Made by a program: the position numbers and the translations under genes
Origin: Lacrimispora algidixylanolytica
GTDB taxonomy: Bacteria > Bacillota > Clostridia > Lachnospirales > Lachnospiraceae
Assembly: GCF_003609635.1 (NCBI RefSeq)
Contig: NZ_MCIA01000001.1
Span: 594,906 to 658,905 of the forward strand
Length of the DNA stretch: 64,000 bases
Direction: 5' to 3'
Notes under the pieces: model-generated
Database searches by the model: none
What the model saw: the letters and a program-made list of their open reading frames with translations, nothing else
What the model was told of the DNA's origin: nothing
Shown: in pieces, positions 25,082 through 35,048 of the stretch
Numbering within the stretch: position 1 is the first letter of the stretch
How the letters are laid out: each line of letters opens with the position of its first letter

Positions 25082-26233
25082 ATGGGAACGACCGACAACA
25101 ACTTCTGGATCAAAATCCAGCAAGGTCTAAGGGAGACAGAGATACTCATGAATCAACAGCAGTATAATCTGTCCATGATCAAAGCCCGCCAGACCGTGGA
25201 ATATATGGTAAACTACTTAGGAGAAAAGGCCCTGATTGTGGAAGGAGATTTAGCTGACAGCATTGATCAGCTATTTGAAGGACGTCTCATCTCCCAAACT
25301 TCCAAGGATCATTATCATAGGATACGTATGATTGGTAACAAGGCAGTTCACGAAGGCAGTGACAGCCCCTATGATGCAGGAGAGGCTCTAAAGCTTCTGG
25401 CAGGGGAAGTGAATGCCTTTGCAAATACATTTCATAGAGAAAGCCCGGAAGATGCCACCTACAAACAGCGCCAGGCTCCCCTTAGACCAGTTGCCATTGC
25501 TCCCAATGACCGTTCCCAAAGGAGCAGTTCTCAAAAAAGCAATTCTCAAAAAAGCAATTCTCAAAAAAGTAGTTCTCAAAGAGACAGTTCTCAAAGAAAC
25601 AATGCTCAAAGAGACAACGCTCAAAGAGGCAACGCTCAAAGAAGTGGCTCTCATAGAGGCAATGCGCCTCAGGGACAAGCTCATAGACCACAATCGGGGA
25701 ACAAAGCAGCAAGTTCAGGGCAGGCTCCAAGAAGCGCTTCTAAGGGTCGCAGTAGACGCAGATCCAGACAAAGCGCACCGGAAACAAACGGCTTATTAAA
25801 GCCAGCACTGATTTTCCTTGGCATCCTTGTGCTTGTTTTGATCTTTATAAAACTTGTTCCTGGAAAGGGAGGGAAACAAAATCCCGCTCCAACTGAAACC
25901 TCTACTCAGATTTCAACCGAAGTTCCAACTACATCTGAAACACCGGAGGAAACAACCGAAGCTGAAACAGAAGCTCCAATCACATACACCACAAAGAGTA
26001 AGCTAAACGTTCGCTCTAAACCTTCTACTGACGGTACCAGACTGGGAAGCCTTGCAGCCGATACTAAGGTGGAATTCGTAAAAACCTACGATGACAAATG
26101 GAGCGTCATTATGTTTGAAGGAAAAGAAGCTTATATTGCCACTGAATTTTTAACGAAATCAGAAGGAGCTTCCGATTCCACCACCAAAGAAACAACTGCG
26201 TCTTCAGAACCCACGAAAAAAGCAGGACAATAA
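25082..26233 (+). CDS. DUF4145-like (HEPN-fold) protein with membrane helix and SH3b domain
   Basis: A 383-aa membrane protein of unusual build. Residues about 1-125 look like a DUF4145-type HEPN-fold domain (RMIGNKAVHEG). Next comes a basic Ser/Gln/Asn/Arg linker built from ten pentapeptides (145-194), more basic low complexity, one membrane helix (about 240-260, PALIFLGILVLVLIFIKLV), a Thr/Glu/Pro-rich stalk and an SH3b domain (about 300-360, KLNVRSKPSTDG). The SH3 domain should be outside, on the wall, with the HEPN-like domain in the cytosol. The start at 25082 follows GGAGG. Function unknown; it may link wall state to an internal partner. Confidence 0.7.
   Translation: MGTTDNNFWIKIQQGLRETEILMNQQQYNLSMIKARQTVEYMVNYLGEKALIVEGDLADSIDQLFEGRLISQTSKDHYHRIRMIGNKAVHEGSDSPYDAGEALKLLAGEVNAFANTFHRESPEDATYKQRQAPLRPVAIAPNDRSQRSSSQKSNSQKSNSQKSSSQRDSSQRNNAQRDNAQRGNAQRSGSHRGNAPQGQAHRPQSGNKAASSGQAPRSASKGRSRRRSRQSAPETNGLLKPALIFLGILVLVLIFIKLVPGKGGKQNPAPTETSTQISTEVPTTSETPEETTEAETEAPITYTTKSKLNVRSKPSTDGTRLGSLAADTKVEFVKTYDDKWSVIMFEGKEAYIATEFLTKSEGASDSTTKETTASSEPTKKAGQ
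25514..25663 (+). repeat. 15-bp tandem repeat coding for ten pentapeptides
   Basis: Ten in-frame 15-bp units encode SQRSS, SQKSN, SQKSN, SQKSS, SQRDS, SQRNN, AQRDN, AQRGN, AQRSG and SHRGN. The first copies are nearly identical in DNA, the later ones diverge. Slippage here would change linker length without a frameshift. Confidence 0.9.
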
Positions 26234-26241
26234 ACCATAGC

Positions 26242-26285
26242 AAAACGAAGATAGAGGAAATTTTCTCCCTATCTTCGTTTTTTTT
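26242..26285 (+). terminator. Terminator after the DUF4145-SH3b gene
   Basis: A 13-bp stem (26242-26254/26269-26281) with eight T overlapping its end. Confidence 0.9.
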
Positions 26286-26365
26286 AGGAATTTTGTACAG
26301 TCCTTTTGTGTGTTTTAAATCACGTATTTGATTAAATTTTCATAAAATTGGTTGATTTTTCTATT

Positions 26366-26394
26366 TTGGTCTGGTATTTTTTTCAATTTATAGT
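26366..26394 (+). promoter_or_regulatory. Candidate promoter of the V-type ATPase operon
   Basis: TTGGTC (26366-26371), 17-nt spacer, TATAGT (26389-26394), 55 nt before the first gene. The match is only moderate. Confidence 0.4.
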
Positions 26395-26448
26395 ATCATT
26401 ATATATACAATACGTTATTCAACAAAACATAACTAAGGAGGCTACGGT

Positions 26449-26760
26449 ATGGATAAGGTTATTGAAAAGATTTCTGATATCGAATCAGCGGCAACTTCCA
26501 TTATGGATAACGCGAATGAGCGTAAAAAAGCATTTGCCAAAAAGATGGAGGAAAACACAGCTGCATTTGATTCTGATTTAGAAGCTAAAACCAATAAAAA
26601 AATCGAAGCACTGCGGACCCAAATGGAAGTTGAAATGAACCGTCAGTTAGAAAAGCAGTTAAGTGATTCCAAACGTATCCTAACCACACTGGAAAAGCGT
26701 TATGAAGAGCAACACAGCCAGTACGTTGAGGATTTATTTCAAACTATGATAAAGGAGTGA
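26449..26760 (+). CDS. V/A-type ATPase subunit H/G (peripheral stalk)
   Basis: A 103-aa all-helical, highly charged protein with heptad character across its length (VIEKISDIESAATSIMDNA...). It is the small stalk subunit that pairs with subunit E (NtpF in Enterococcus, AhaH in archaea). AAGGAGG precedes the ATG. It opens the nine-gene ATPase operon, with the next gene 4 nt away. Assignment rests on position and coiled-coil character. Confidence 0.8.
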   Translation: MDKVIEKISDIESAATSIMDNANERKKAFAKKMEENTAAFDSDLEAKTNKKIEALRTQMEVEMNRQLEKQLSDSKRILTTLEKRYEEQHSQYVEDLFQTMIKE

Positions 26761-26764
26761 TCTC

Positions 26765-27811
26765 ATGGGGGACCTGCTGTCCTACAGCGGCATTACCACC
26801 AAAGTAAGGGCTATGGAAAGTCATTTGATCTCGGAAAACCAATTCCATGAGATGGCCGGGCTGTCAACCGTAACGGAAGCAGTGGATTACTTAAGCCACC
26901 TAAAACCCTATAACGGTCTTTTCGATGACCTGGAAGGTAGCAGTTTGCACCGGGTTGCCATTGAAGAGAGGCTCATTCTTTCCCTTTACAAGGATTTTGC
27001 CAAGTTATACCGATTCGCTAACTTAAACCAGCGTAAATTTCTAGATCTTTATTTTATGCACTTTGAAATCGATATCCTTAAAAAATGTCTCCGTAATGCT
27101 ATGGGGAACAATTATTTGGATATCGATCTTTTAGTTTTTGAGGATTTTTTTAAGCTTCACTCTAAATTAGACTTAATAAAGCTTTCATCCTCCAGGAGTC
27201 TTACGGAATTTTGGACGAACCTGGAAGGTTCCATTTATTATGACGTTCTCTCAGAAGTGTCAGATGCAAAGGAACCTACGTTGTTTGATTATGAGGTCCA
27301 TCTGGATCTTTTATATTTTAGAACTATATGGAAGGTTATGGGAAAACATTTAAAGAAGGAAGAAAAGGAACTGCTCTCCAACTGCTTTGGCAGCAAACTG
27401 GACTTACTTAATATCCAGTGGATCTATCGATCCAAAAAGTATTATCAGATACAATCTACTGATATCTATTCCCTTCTCATTCCCACCAATTATCATCTAA
27501 CCAAGGAGCAGATTACGAAAATGGCAGAGGCCGGTACCATAGAAGAATTCTACGGGGTGCTTAAAACCACCTACTATGGCCGGAAAGCGGATATAGAAGT
27601 TTTTGATTTGCCTGACCTGGAAAAGCTTACAAAGGAGGTACTTGATAAGATCTACCGTTCAACCAGCCAGCAAAATCCGTATTCCATTGCAACACTGAAT
27701 TCCTACCTCTATTTTAAAGAGGCTGAGATTCAAAAAGTTATTACCCTCATAGAGAGCATCCGGTATCGTTTAACTCCGGATGAAATCATCTCCTATGTGG
27801 AAAAACAGTAA
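26765..27811 (+). CDS. ntpC: V/A-type ATPase subunit C (d)
   Basis: A 348-aa soluble helical subunit that joins the central shaft to the membrane rotor. Repeated three-helix character and the segment FAKLYRFANLNQRKFLDLYF followed by EIDILKKCLRN are typical of the family. AAAGGAG overlaps the end of the preceding gene. Confidence 0.9.
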   Translation: MGDLLSYSGITTKVRAMESHLISENQFHEMAGLSTVTEAVDYLSHLKPYNGLFDDLEGSSLHRVAIEERLILSLYKDFAKLYRFANLNQRKFLDLYFMHFEIDILKKCLRNAMGNNYLDIDLLVFEDFFKLHSKLDLIKLSSSRSLTEFWTNLEGSIYYDVLSEVSDAKEPTLFDYEVHLDLLYFRTIWKVMGKHLKKEEKELLSNCFGSKLDLLNIQWIYRSKKYYQIQSTDIYSLLIPTNYHLTKEQITKMAEAGTIEEFYGVLKTTYYGRKADIEVFDLPDLEKLTKEVLDKIYRSTSQQNPYSIATLNSYLYFKEAEIQKVITLIESIRYRLTPDEIISYVEKQ

Positions 27812-27828
27812 AGGGGGTTACTTTTTCT

Positions 27829-29757
27829 GTGATAGAAAAGATGAAATTCTTAAGTATCACCGGGCCCAAGGAGGATATCGACCGGGTGGTTGACACCTAC
27901 TTATCCAAATATGAGATCCATCTGGAAAATGCCCTGTCCGAATTAAAAACGGTGCAAGACTTAAGGCCTTTTGTTGAAAACAATCCATTTAAGGATATCA
28001 GCCAACGCGCCTTAGAACTTTCCCAGCTTCTCTCTCCAGATGGAGAACAGTCCGGTCATAAATCCATGACCGTTTCTCAAGCTTCGGACTTGATTGAGGC
28101 CATTGGAAATGAAGCAGAAGAGCTAAAAGCCAAGGAAGAGTCCTTGATATCCAAACGGAACACCTTAAAAGAATCTTTGGAACGAATTCTTCCATTTACC
28201 GCACTTAATTACGACCTAAGCGCAATCCTTCATTTTAAGTACATTAAGTTCCGCTTTGGACGCATTTCTCATGAGTATTATCACAAGTTTGAGGACTATG
28301 TGTATGATACCATTGATACGGTTTTATACAAATGCAGAGAGGATGACGAATACGTTTGGCTGGTTTATTTTGTACCAGATACCATCTCAAACCGAATTGA
28401 TGCCATTTATGCCTCCATGCACTTTGAACTGATTACAGTTCCAGATGAATATAAAGGTACGCCTTTTGAGGCGACCAAAACTTTAGAGGACAGCATGAAG
28501 GCGGTTCAGATCGAGCTTAATGACGTCAGAAAACAGCTTGCCACCTTCCTGGAATTAAAACGGGATGACCTTTTATCAGCCAAAGACCGGTTGGAAAGCT
28601 TTTCTACTAACTTTAACGTAAGAAAGTTGGCTGCCTGTACCAGGCAGAGCCGGAATACCTTCTATATCTTATGTGGATGGATGAGTCACCATGATGCAGA
28701 TTCCTTCCAACGTGATATCTCCGATGACGAGAAAACCTTTTGTATCGTTGAGGAAAATCATGAGAATATCTTAAGCCGTCCTCCTACAAAGCTATTAAAT
28801 CCAGGACTGTTTAAGCCCTTTGAACTTTTTATCAAGATGTACGGTCTTCCAGCCTATAATGAGATTGATCCTACTATATTAATAGGTCTCACCTATTCCT
28901 TCCTCTTTGGATTCATGTTTGGGGATGTAGGCCAGGGACTCTGCTTGCTGGTTGGAGGTTTTTTACTTCACCGATTTAAGAAATCAAGCCTTGCCGCTAT
29001 TATCTCCTGCTGCGGAATCTTTTCAACCATATTTGGGTTCCTATTTGGAAGTGTGTTTGGGTTCGAAGAAATAATCCATGCCGTCTGGCTAAGGCCAATG
29101 CAGCATATGACCAGCCTTCCATTTATCGGGCGGCTTAATACCGTATTTATCGTTTCCGTGTCAATCGGTATGGGAATCATCTTGCTTACCATGATCTTAA
29201 ACATCATAAACAGCTATCGTTCTCATGACCCGGAACGGACCTTTTTTGATACCAATGGTCTGGCTGGATTCGTTTTTTACGCAGGACTGGTTTTAACCAT
29301 TGTCCTTTATATGACTCAAAATCCAATTCCAGCTTCTGTTTTGCTGGTTATCATGTTTGCTCTACCCCTTGCCATTATGTTCTTTAAAGAACCCCTTACC
29401 AACCTGTTGGAGCGGAAAGCAAGGATCATGCCAAAAGAAAAGGGCATGTTTGTGGTTCAAGGTTTCTTTGAACTCTTTGAAGTGCTTTTAAGCTATTTTT
29501 CCAATACTCTTTCCTTTGTCCGTGTGGGAGCCTTTGCAATCAGCCATGCGGCAATGATGGAAGTCGTACTAATGCTCTCCGGCTATGAGGCCGGAAATAT
29601 AAACTGGCTCGTTGTGATTTTGGGCAATATATTCGTCTGCGGCATGGAAGGACTGATCGTTGGTATCCAGGTACTTCGTCTGGAATATTATGAATTATTC
29701 AGCCGCTTTTACCGGGGAACCGGACGCGCATTCAAGCCATACGGAAAAAAATTATAA
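27829..29757 (+). CDS. ntpI: V/A-type ATPase subunit I (a)
   Basis: A 642-aa stator subunit. The N-terminal cytoplasmic half (about 1-340) is mixed helix/sheet; the C-terminal half has about seven to eight membrane helices, with the motif FGFMFGDVGQG and the functional Arg in LSFVRVGAFAISHA that faces the rotor Glu. GTG start with AAAGGGGG upstream. It forms the ion half-channels. Confidence 0.94.
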   Translation: MIEKMKFLSITGPKEDIDRVVDTYLSKYEIHLENALSELKTVQDLRPFVENNPFKDISQRALELSQLLSPDGEQSGHKSMTVSQASDLIEAIGNEAEELKAKEESLISKRNTLKESLERILPFTALNYDLSAILHFKYIKFRFGRISHEYYHKFEDYVYDTIDTVLYKCREDDEYVWLVYFVPDTISNRIDAIYASMHFELITVPDEYKGTPFEATKTLEDSMKAVQIELNDVRKQLATFLELKRDDLLSAKDRLESFSTNFNVRKLAACTRQSRNTFYILCGWMSHHDADSFQRDISDDEKTFCIVEENHENILSRPPTKLLNPGLFKPFELFIKMYGLPAYNEIDPTILIGLTYSFLFGFMFGDVGQGLCLLVGGFLLHRFKKSSLAAIISCCGIFSTIFGFLFGSVFGFEEIIHAVWLRPMQHMTSLPFIGRLNTVFIVSVSIGMGIILLTMILNIINSYRSHDPERTFFDTNGLAGFVFYAGLVLTIVLYMTQNPIPASVLLVIMFALPLAIMFFKEPLTNLLERKARIMPKEKGMFVVQGFFELFEVLLSYFSNTLSFVRVGAFAISHAAMMEVVLMLSGYEAGNINWLVVILGNIFVCGMEGLIVGIQVLRLEYYELFSRFYRGTGRAFKPYGKKL

Positions 29758-29781
29758 AAAACATATCAGGAGGTATTTATA

Positions 29782-30213
29782 ATGACCATGTTAGTAAAAA
29801 TTACGTTAGCAGTTGCATTAACCTTAAGCATAGCTCTTCCACTCTTCGCTTTCGCCATGGGTGAAAAGACGAAGGGCCGTTACAAGACAGCGTTGTCAGT
29901 CAATGTGCTTTTATTCTTTGGTACTCTCATCGTTTCCAGTGTTCTTATGTTCCAGGGCCAGGCAGAAGCTGCTGAGGCTGCTGCAACTGCAACTTCTGGT
30001 GTAGCCGGAATGGGATATTTAGCGGCTGCTTTATCCACTGGTCTTGCCTGTGTGGGCGGTGGTATCGCCGTTTCTGCTGCTGCAAGTGCAGCTCTTGGCG
30101 CTATCAGCGAAGACAGTACTATCTTAGGTAAATCACTCATCTTCGTAGGTCTTGCCGAAGGTGTATGTCTTTACGGTCTGATCATTTCCTTCATGATCCT
30201 TGGAAAGCTGTAA
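29782..30213 (+). CDS. ntpK: V/A-type ATPase subunit K (c, proteolipid)
   Basis: A 143-aa rotor subunit with four hydrophobic segments. Only the last hairpin carries the ion-binding Glu (VGLAEGVCLYGL); the first hairpin has none, as in duplicated V-type c subunits. The Gln that ligates Na+ in Enterococcus NtpK is replaced by Val (GGGIAVSA), which argues against a classical Na+ site. An Ala-rich segment (AEAAEAAATATS) links the hairpins. AGGAGG precedes the ATG. Confidence 0.92.
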   Translation: MTMLVKITLAVALTLSIALPLFAFAMGEKTKGRYKTALSVNVLLFFGTLIVSSVLMFQGQAEAAEAAATATSGVAGMGYLAAALSTGLACVGGGIAVSAAASAALGAISEDSTILGKSLIFVGLAEGVCLYGLIISFMILGKL

Positions 30214-30215
30214 TC

Positions 30216-30524
30216 ATGAAAATGTATCTAATCAGCGACAACTTAGATACCTGGGCCGGCATGAGGCTGGCAGGGGTCGAGGGAGCTGTCGTACATGAAA
30301 AAGCTGAGCTTAAGAGTGAACTGGATAAAGTACTGGCCGATAAGGAGATCGGGATTATCCTCCTGACAGAAAAATTTGGCAGAGAGTTTCCGGACATCAT
30401 CGACGATGTAAAGTTAAACCGGAAACTGCCTCTGATCGTTGAGATTCCTGACCGCCACGGTACCGGCCGCAAGCCAAACTTTATCACAGATTATGTCAAC
30501 CAAGCTATCGGTTTAAAACTATAA
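30216..30524 (+). CDS. ntpG: V/A-type ATPase subunit F (NtpG)
   Basis: A 102-aa central-stalk subunit with a small Rossmann-like fold (MKMYLISDNLDTWAGMRLAG and IGIILLTEKFG). ATG at 30216 lies 3 nt after the ntpK stop; an in-frame upstream start inside ntpK is rejected because the family begins at this Met. Confidence 0.92.
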   Translation: MKMYLISDNLDTWAGMRLAGVEGAVVHEKAELKSELDKVLADKEIGIILLTEKFGREFPDIIDDVKLNRKLPLIVEIPDRHGTGRKPNFITDYVNQAIGLKL

Positions 30525-30540
30525 GAAAGAGGTGGTCATC

Positions 30541-31143
30541 TTGACAACTGAGGAAAAACTACAGCATTTTCTAGAGTTTTGTATGGAAGATGCCAGATCC
30601 CGAAGTGCGAAGATGCTTGATGAATATACTGCCGCTTTAGAAGAGGCCTTTACAGAGCATCAAGAAAATGCAATCCGACGGGCCGAACAGCAGGTGATAT
30701 TGGAGAAAAAGCAGATCGAACGGGAAACAAATAAAAAGCTATCTCTGGAACAGATTAACATTCGACGGGAATTTGGAAAAAAGCAGGATGAACTAAAAGA
30801 AACATTGTTTGAAGAACTTTTAGACCGACTGACTCAATACATGAAAACCCCGGAATACACAACACTTTTAAACAATCAGGTGAAAAAAGCCTTAGCACTG
30901 GCTGACAAAGAGTTCATTACCATTTACATTGATCCAGAAGACAAGGAAAAGCTATTAGAGCTTACCTTCCCACAAAGTGCAGAGATTCTGGTAAGCGAAT
31001 ATTCATTCCTGGGAGGAATCAGGGCGGTCATCCCATCGAGACATATTTTAATCGATAATTCGTTCCAGACTAAGCTTTCCGAAGCGAAACGTGACTTCCG
31101 CTTTGATATAAAAGATATTGTGGGAGGTGAGGCCAATGACTAG
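30541..31143 (+). CDS. ntpE: V/A-type ATPase subunit E
   Basis: A 200-aa peripheral-stalk subunit: a long N-terminal coiled coil (about 1-95, rich in Glu, Lys, Arg) and a globular C-terminal domain that binds the A3B3 head. TTG at 30541 has AGGTGG 5 nt upstream and is preferred over a GTG at 30532, which overlaps that site. The stop overlaps the start of ntpA by 8 nt. Confidence 0.88.
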   Translation: MTTEEKLQHFLEFCMEDARSRSAKMLDEYTAALEEAFTEHQENAIRRAEQQVILEKKQIERETNKKLSLEQINIRREFGKKQDELKETLFEELLDRLTQYMKTPEYTTLLNNQVKKALALADKEFITIYIDPEDKEKLLELTFPQSAEILVSEYSFLGGIRAVIPSRHILIDNSFQTKLSEAKRDFRFDIKDIVGGEAND

Positions 31144-32902
31144 TACCGGTAAAATCTCAGGGATCAACGGCCCTGTCATCTATCTAAAAGGTGATACAGG
31201 GTTTCAAATGAATGAAATGGTATATGTGGGAAAAGATCATCTGGTAGGAGAAATCATCGGTCTTACGGACCGACGAACCATCGTTCAGGTCTATGAGGAA
31301 ACCAGTGGTCTAAAACCAGGAGAAGTCGTAATCTCCACCGGACTTCCTGTGTCCGTTACTCTGGCACCTGGAATTTTAAATAACATTTTTGATGGTATCG
31401 AACGGCCATTAAAGGAAATTGCCAAGACAGGCGGCCCCTATATTGACCGTGGAATCCAGGTAGATTCCCTTGACGTGAATAAACTTTGGGAGACTCATAT
31501 TACAATTAAGAAAGGGGATCACCTCTTCCCTGGCTCCATTATTGCAGAAGTACCAGAAACACCTGCGATCACTCATAAGGTCATGATTCCTCCTGACATG
31601 GAGGGATTTGTAGAGAGTGTGGTAACCGATGGTTCTTACACCATCAGTCAGCCTCTTTTAACCCTTAAGCTTTCTGACGGAACTACAAAGGAAATCACCA
31701 TGACCCAGAAATGGCCTATCCGAATTCCAAGGCCAATTCTAAAGCGGTATCCTGCGGCAAAACCTTTGATTACCGGACAGAGAATCATAGATACCTTATT
31801 CCCTCTGGCAAAAGGCGGCACCGCTTGCATTCCTGGCGGTTTCGGAACTGGAAAAACTATGACCCAGCACCAGATTGCCAAATGGTCCGATGCTGATATT
31901 ATCATCTATATTGGCTGTGGCGAGCGAGGCAACGAGATGACTCAGGTTTTAGAGGAATTTTCAGAGCTTGTAGATCCCCGTTCTGGTAATCCACTAATGG
32001 ACCGGACCACACTGATTGCCAATACCTCCAACATGCCGGTAGCGGCAAGAGAAGCAAGCCTTTACTCCGGTCTTACCTTGGCGGAGTATTACAGGGATAT
32101 GGGCTATCACGTAGCCATTATGGCCGACTCCACCTCACGGTGGGCAGAGGCGTTAAGAGAGTTATCAGGGCGACTTGAGGAAATGCCTGCAGAGGAAGGC
32201 TTTCCGGCTTACCTGGCGTCCCGTCTATCCGCCTTTTATGAAAGAGCTGGAATCATTCAGAATCTTAATGGTACCGAAGGTTCTGTTACCATTATCGGAG
32301 CGGTTTCACCTCAGGGTGGTGACTTCTCAGAGCCTGTAACTCAGAACACCAAGCGTTTCGTACGCTGCTTCTGGGGTCTTGACAGAAACCTTGCAAACGA
32401 ACGTCATTTCCCAGCCATCCACTGGCTTAGCAGTTATTCGGAATATCTAACCGATCTGGCTCCTTGGTATGTGGATTTCGTGGATAAACGATTTGTAGAC
32501 TATAGAAATCGTATGGTATTTATTCTGACACAGGAAAGCAGCTTAATGGAAATCGTAAAACTGATTGGCGGAGATATGCTGCCTGATGATCAGAAGCTGA
32601 TTCTTGAAATTGCAAAGGTAATTCGAATCGGATTCCTACAGCAAAACGCTTTCCATAAAGAGGATACTTGTGTTCCTATGGAGAAGCAGTTTTTAATGAT
32701 GGATCTCATCTTATACCTGTACAAAAAATCACGTTCTCTTATATCCATGGGAATGCCCATGTCCGTATTAAAGGAAGACCCGATTTTTGATAAGATCATT
32801 TCTTTAAAATACGACGTTCCCAATGACAGGCTGGATCTTTTTGATGATTATAAAAAGCAGGTTGATGCCTTTTATGATTCCGTCATTGAACGAAACGCAT
32901 AG
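31136..32902 (+). CDS. ntpA: V/A-type ATPase catalytic subunit A
   Basis: The 588-aa catalytic subunit. P-loop GGFGTGKT at 234-241, catalytic Glu in GCGERGNEM, and the family-specific inserted domain of about 90 residues before the P-loop (around 115-200). GGGAGGTGAGGCCA precedes the ATG at 31136. It hydrolyses or makes ATP with ntpB at the A/B interfaces. Confidence 0.97.
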   Translation: MTSTGKISGINGPVIYLKGDTGFQMNEMVYVGKDHLVGEIIGLTDRRTIVQVYEETSGLKPGEVVISTGLPVSVTLAPGILNNIFDGIERPLKEIAKTGGPYIDRGIQVDSLDVNKLWETHITIKKGDHLFPGSIIAEVPETPAITHKVMIPPDMEGFVESVVTDGSYTISQPLLTLKLSDGTTKEITMTQKWPIRIPRPILKRYPAAKPLITGQRIIDTLFPLAKGGTACIPGGFGTGKTMTQHQIAKWSDADIIIYIGCGERGNEMTQVLEEFSELVDPRSGNPLMDRTTLIANTSNMPVAAREASLYSGLTLAEYYRDMGYHVAIMADSTSRWAEALRELSGRLEEMPAEEGFPAYLASRLSAFYERAGIIQNLNGTEGSVTIIGAVSPQGGDFSEPVTQNTKRFVRCFWGLDRNLANERHFPAIHWLSSYSEYLTDLAPWYVDFVDKRFVDYRNRMVFILTQESSLMEIVKLIGGDMLPDDQKLILEIAKVIRIGFLQQNAFHKEDTCVPMEKQFLMMDLILYLYKKSRSLISMGMPMSVLKEDPIFDKIISLKYDVPNDRLDLFDDYKKQVDAFYDSVIERNA

Positions 32903-32916
32903 AAAGGAGGCAGATT

Positions 32917-34320
32917 ATGGCAATCGAATATTTAGGCTTAAGTGCCATCAACGGCCCCTTGGTCGTATTAGAAGGCGTTCAGAATGCTGCTTTTGATGAA
33001 ATTGTGGAAATGACCGTGGCTGGGAAAACAAAGAAACTTGGAAGAATCATTGAAGTATATGAGGATAAAGCAATTATCCAGGTCTTTGAAGGCACCGACG
33101 GATTGGCCCTTCGAAACGTACACACAAGGCTGACCGGACATCCCATGGAGCTTTCCGTATCAGAAGACATGTTAGGACGTACCTTTAACGGAATCGGAGT
33201 TCCCATTGACGGACTTGGCGACATTGCTTCTGACAATCGTCTTGATATTAATGGGAAACCTTTAAATCCAGTAACAAGAGAATATCCTAGAGATTATATC
33301 CGTACTGGCATTTCAGCCATTGACGGGCTGACAACTTTGATACGAGGACAAAAGCTTCCTATCTTCTCTGGCAACGGACTTCCTCACGATGAGCTGGCAG
33401 CTCAGATCGTCCAACAGGCTTCCTTAGGGGATGACGCCGACTCCAGTGAAAAATTCGCCGTGGTATTTGCTGCCATGGGCGTTAAATACGATGTGGCAGA
33501 TTTCTTCCGCAGAACATTTGAAGAAAGCGGCGTTTCCGACCACGTTGCCATGTTCATCAACCTAGCAAATGACCCGGTCGTGGAGCGACTGATTACACCA
33601 AAGGTAGCTCTGACACTTGCAGAGTATCTGGCTTTTGAAAGAGGAATGCACATTCTGGTAATCTTAACAGATATGACTGCTTATTCGGAAGCGCTCCGTG
33701 AGGTCTCTTCCTCCAAAGGAGAGATTCCTTCCAGAAAAGGATATCCAGGTTACCTCTACAGTGATCTGGCATCCATTTATGAGCGCGCAGGCATTGTTAA
33801 GGGAAGACACGGTTCTGTTACCCAGATCCCAATTCTTACCATGCCAAATGATGATATTACCCATCCTATCCCTGATTTAACCGGATACATTACGGAGGGA
33901 CAGATTGTTTTAGACCGAAGCCTTTATGGTCAGTCCGTATATCCACCCATTAATGTACTGCCCTCTTTAAGCCGTCTGATGAAGGATGGAATTGGAGAAG
34001 GCTTTACCAGAGCGGATCATCAAGGTGTGGCAAACCAGCTCTTCTCCTGCTATGCAAAGGTGGGAGACGCAAGAGCCCTGGCATCGGTTATCGGTGAAGA
34101 TGAGCTATCTCCTATTGATAAAAAATTCCTCATATTTGGAAAGGAATTTGAAAACCGTTTTATTGGCCAGGGAAACCACACCAACCGGAACATTCTAGAA
34201 ACCCTTACCATTGGCTGGGAGCTCTTAGGACTTCTTCCAAGAGGGGAATTAGACCGTGTGGATACTAAGGTGCTGAATCAGTATTATAAGGAAACCACCC
34301 CAGACGCTTCCAATGAATAG
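32917..34320 (+). CDS. ntpB: V/A-type ATPase regulatory subunit B
   Basis: The 467-aa non-catalytic partner of subunit A. At the P-loop position it has [11 protein letters not shown] instead of GxxxxGKT, as usual for B subunits. The arginine-finger region is [15 protein letters not shown] before the ATG. Confidence 0.97.
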   Translation: MAIEYLGLSAINGPLVVLEGVQNAAFDEIVEMTVAGKTKKLGRIIEVYEDKAIIQVFEGTDGLALRNVHTRLTGHPMELSVSEDMLGRTFNGIGVPIDGLGDIASDNRLDINGKPLNPVTREYPRDYIRTGISAIDGLTTLIRGQKLPIFSGNGLPHDELAAQIVQQASLGDDADSSEKFAVVFAAMGVKYDVADFFRRTFEESGVSDHVAMFINLANDPVVERLITPKVALTLAEYLAFERGMHILVILTDMTAYSEALREVSSSKGEIPSRKGYPGYLYSDLASIYERAGIVKGRHGSVTQIPILTMPNDDITHPIPDLTGYITEGQIVLDRSLYGQSVYPPINVLPSLSRLMKDGIGEGFTRADHQGVANQLFSCYAKVGDARALASVIGEDELSPIDKKFLIFGKEFENRFIGQGNHTNRNILETLTIGWELLGLLPRGELDRVDTKVLNQYYKETTPDASNE

Positions 34321-34331
34321 GAGGGAACTCT

Positions 34332-34949
34332 ATGAATCCCAATTCGTTTCCCACCAAGGGAAATCTAATTCTAGCTAAAAACTCTCTCGGTCTGGCCAGA
34401 CAGGGCTATGAGCTGATGGATAAAAAGCGGAATATCCTGATCAAAGAGCTAATGGAGTTAATTGATGAGGCAAAGGGCATTCAGTCAGAAATTGATGAGA
34501 CCTTTACCTCTGCCTATAAAGCGCTGCAAAAAGCCAACATCGAACTGGGAATCGACTACGTAAAGGACATTGCCATGGCAGTCCCTGTAGACGATTCGGT
34601 GCGCATCAAGACCAGAAGTATTATGGGAACAGAGATTCCTTTGGTGGAACATGAAGGCAGGCCCTTAAACCTGACGTATGCATATTACACCACCAGAGAA
34701 TCCCTTGATGAAGCACGCTCTAAGTTTGAGAAGGTAAAAGAGCTGACTTTAAAGCTTTCTTCCGTGGAAAACTCCGCTTACCGTCTGGCAAACAGCATCA
34801 AGCGAACCCAGAAACGGGCAAATGCATTAAAGAATATTACCATACCTCGATATGAATCCCTGACGAAAAACATCTCCAATTCACTGGAGGAAAAAGACAG
34901 GGAGGAATTTACAAGGCTTAAGGTAATAAAAAGAAATAAGAAAAGTTAA
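34332..34949 (+). CDS. ntpD: V/A-type ATPase subunit D
   Basis: The 205-aa rotating shaft subunit: long helices at both ends (TKGNLILAKNSLGLARQGYELMDKKR at the N-side and RLANSIKRTQKRANAL at the C-side). AGGAGGG precedes the ATG. Last gene of the operon, order H-C-I-K-F-E-A-B-D, which differs from the Enterococcus order. Confidence 0.95.
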   Translation: MNPNSFPTKGNLILAKNSLGLARQGYELMDKKRNILIKELMELIDEAKGIQSEIDETFTSAYKALQKANIELGIDYVKDIAMAVPVDDSVRIKTRSIMGTEIPLVEHEGRPLNLTYAYYTTRESLDEARSKFEKVKELTLKLSSVENSAYRLANSIKRTQKRANALKNITIPRYESLTKNISNSLEEKDREEFTRLKVIKRNKKS

Positions 34950-34970
34950 ATATTAGATACTATAATAAAA

Positions 34971-35013
34971 ACAGGGAGTCTTAAGGCCATATATCGACCT
35001 TCGGACTCCCTGT
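34971..35013. terminator. Terminator between ntpD and the LUD gene
   Basis: A 10-bp perfect stem ACAGGGAGTC/GACTCCCTGT, with TTTTTA on the minus side and a weaker TGTTCT on the plus side. It serves the converging genes. Confidence 0.8.
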
Positions 35014-35048
35014 TGTTCTATATTTACATAGAAGAAATGGAATTGTAT

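Noticed and set aside
25514-25663. CRISPR-like array
   Set aside because: The repeats are 15 bp, tandem without spacers, and in frame within a coding linker.
25388-25799. Alternative frames over the pentapeptide repeat (Ser/Leu-rich or Phe/Glu/Cys-rich)
   Set aside because: They exist only because a 15-bp repeat has no stop in several frames.
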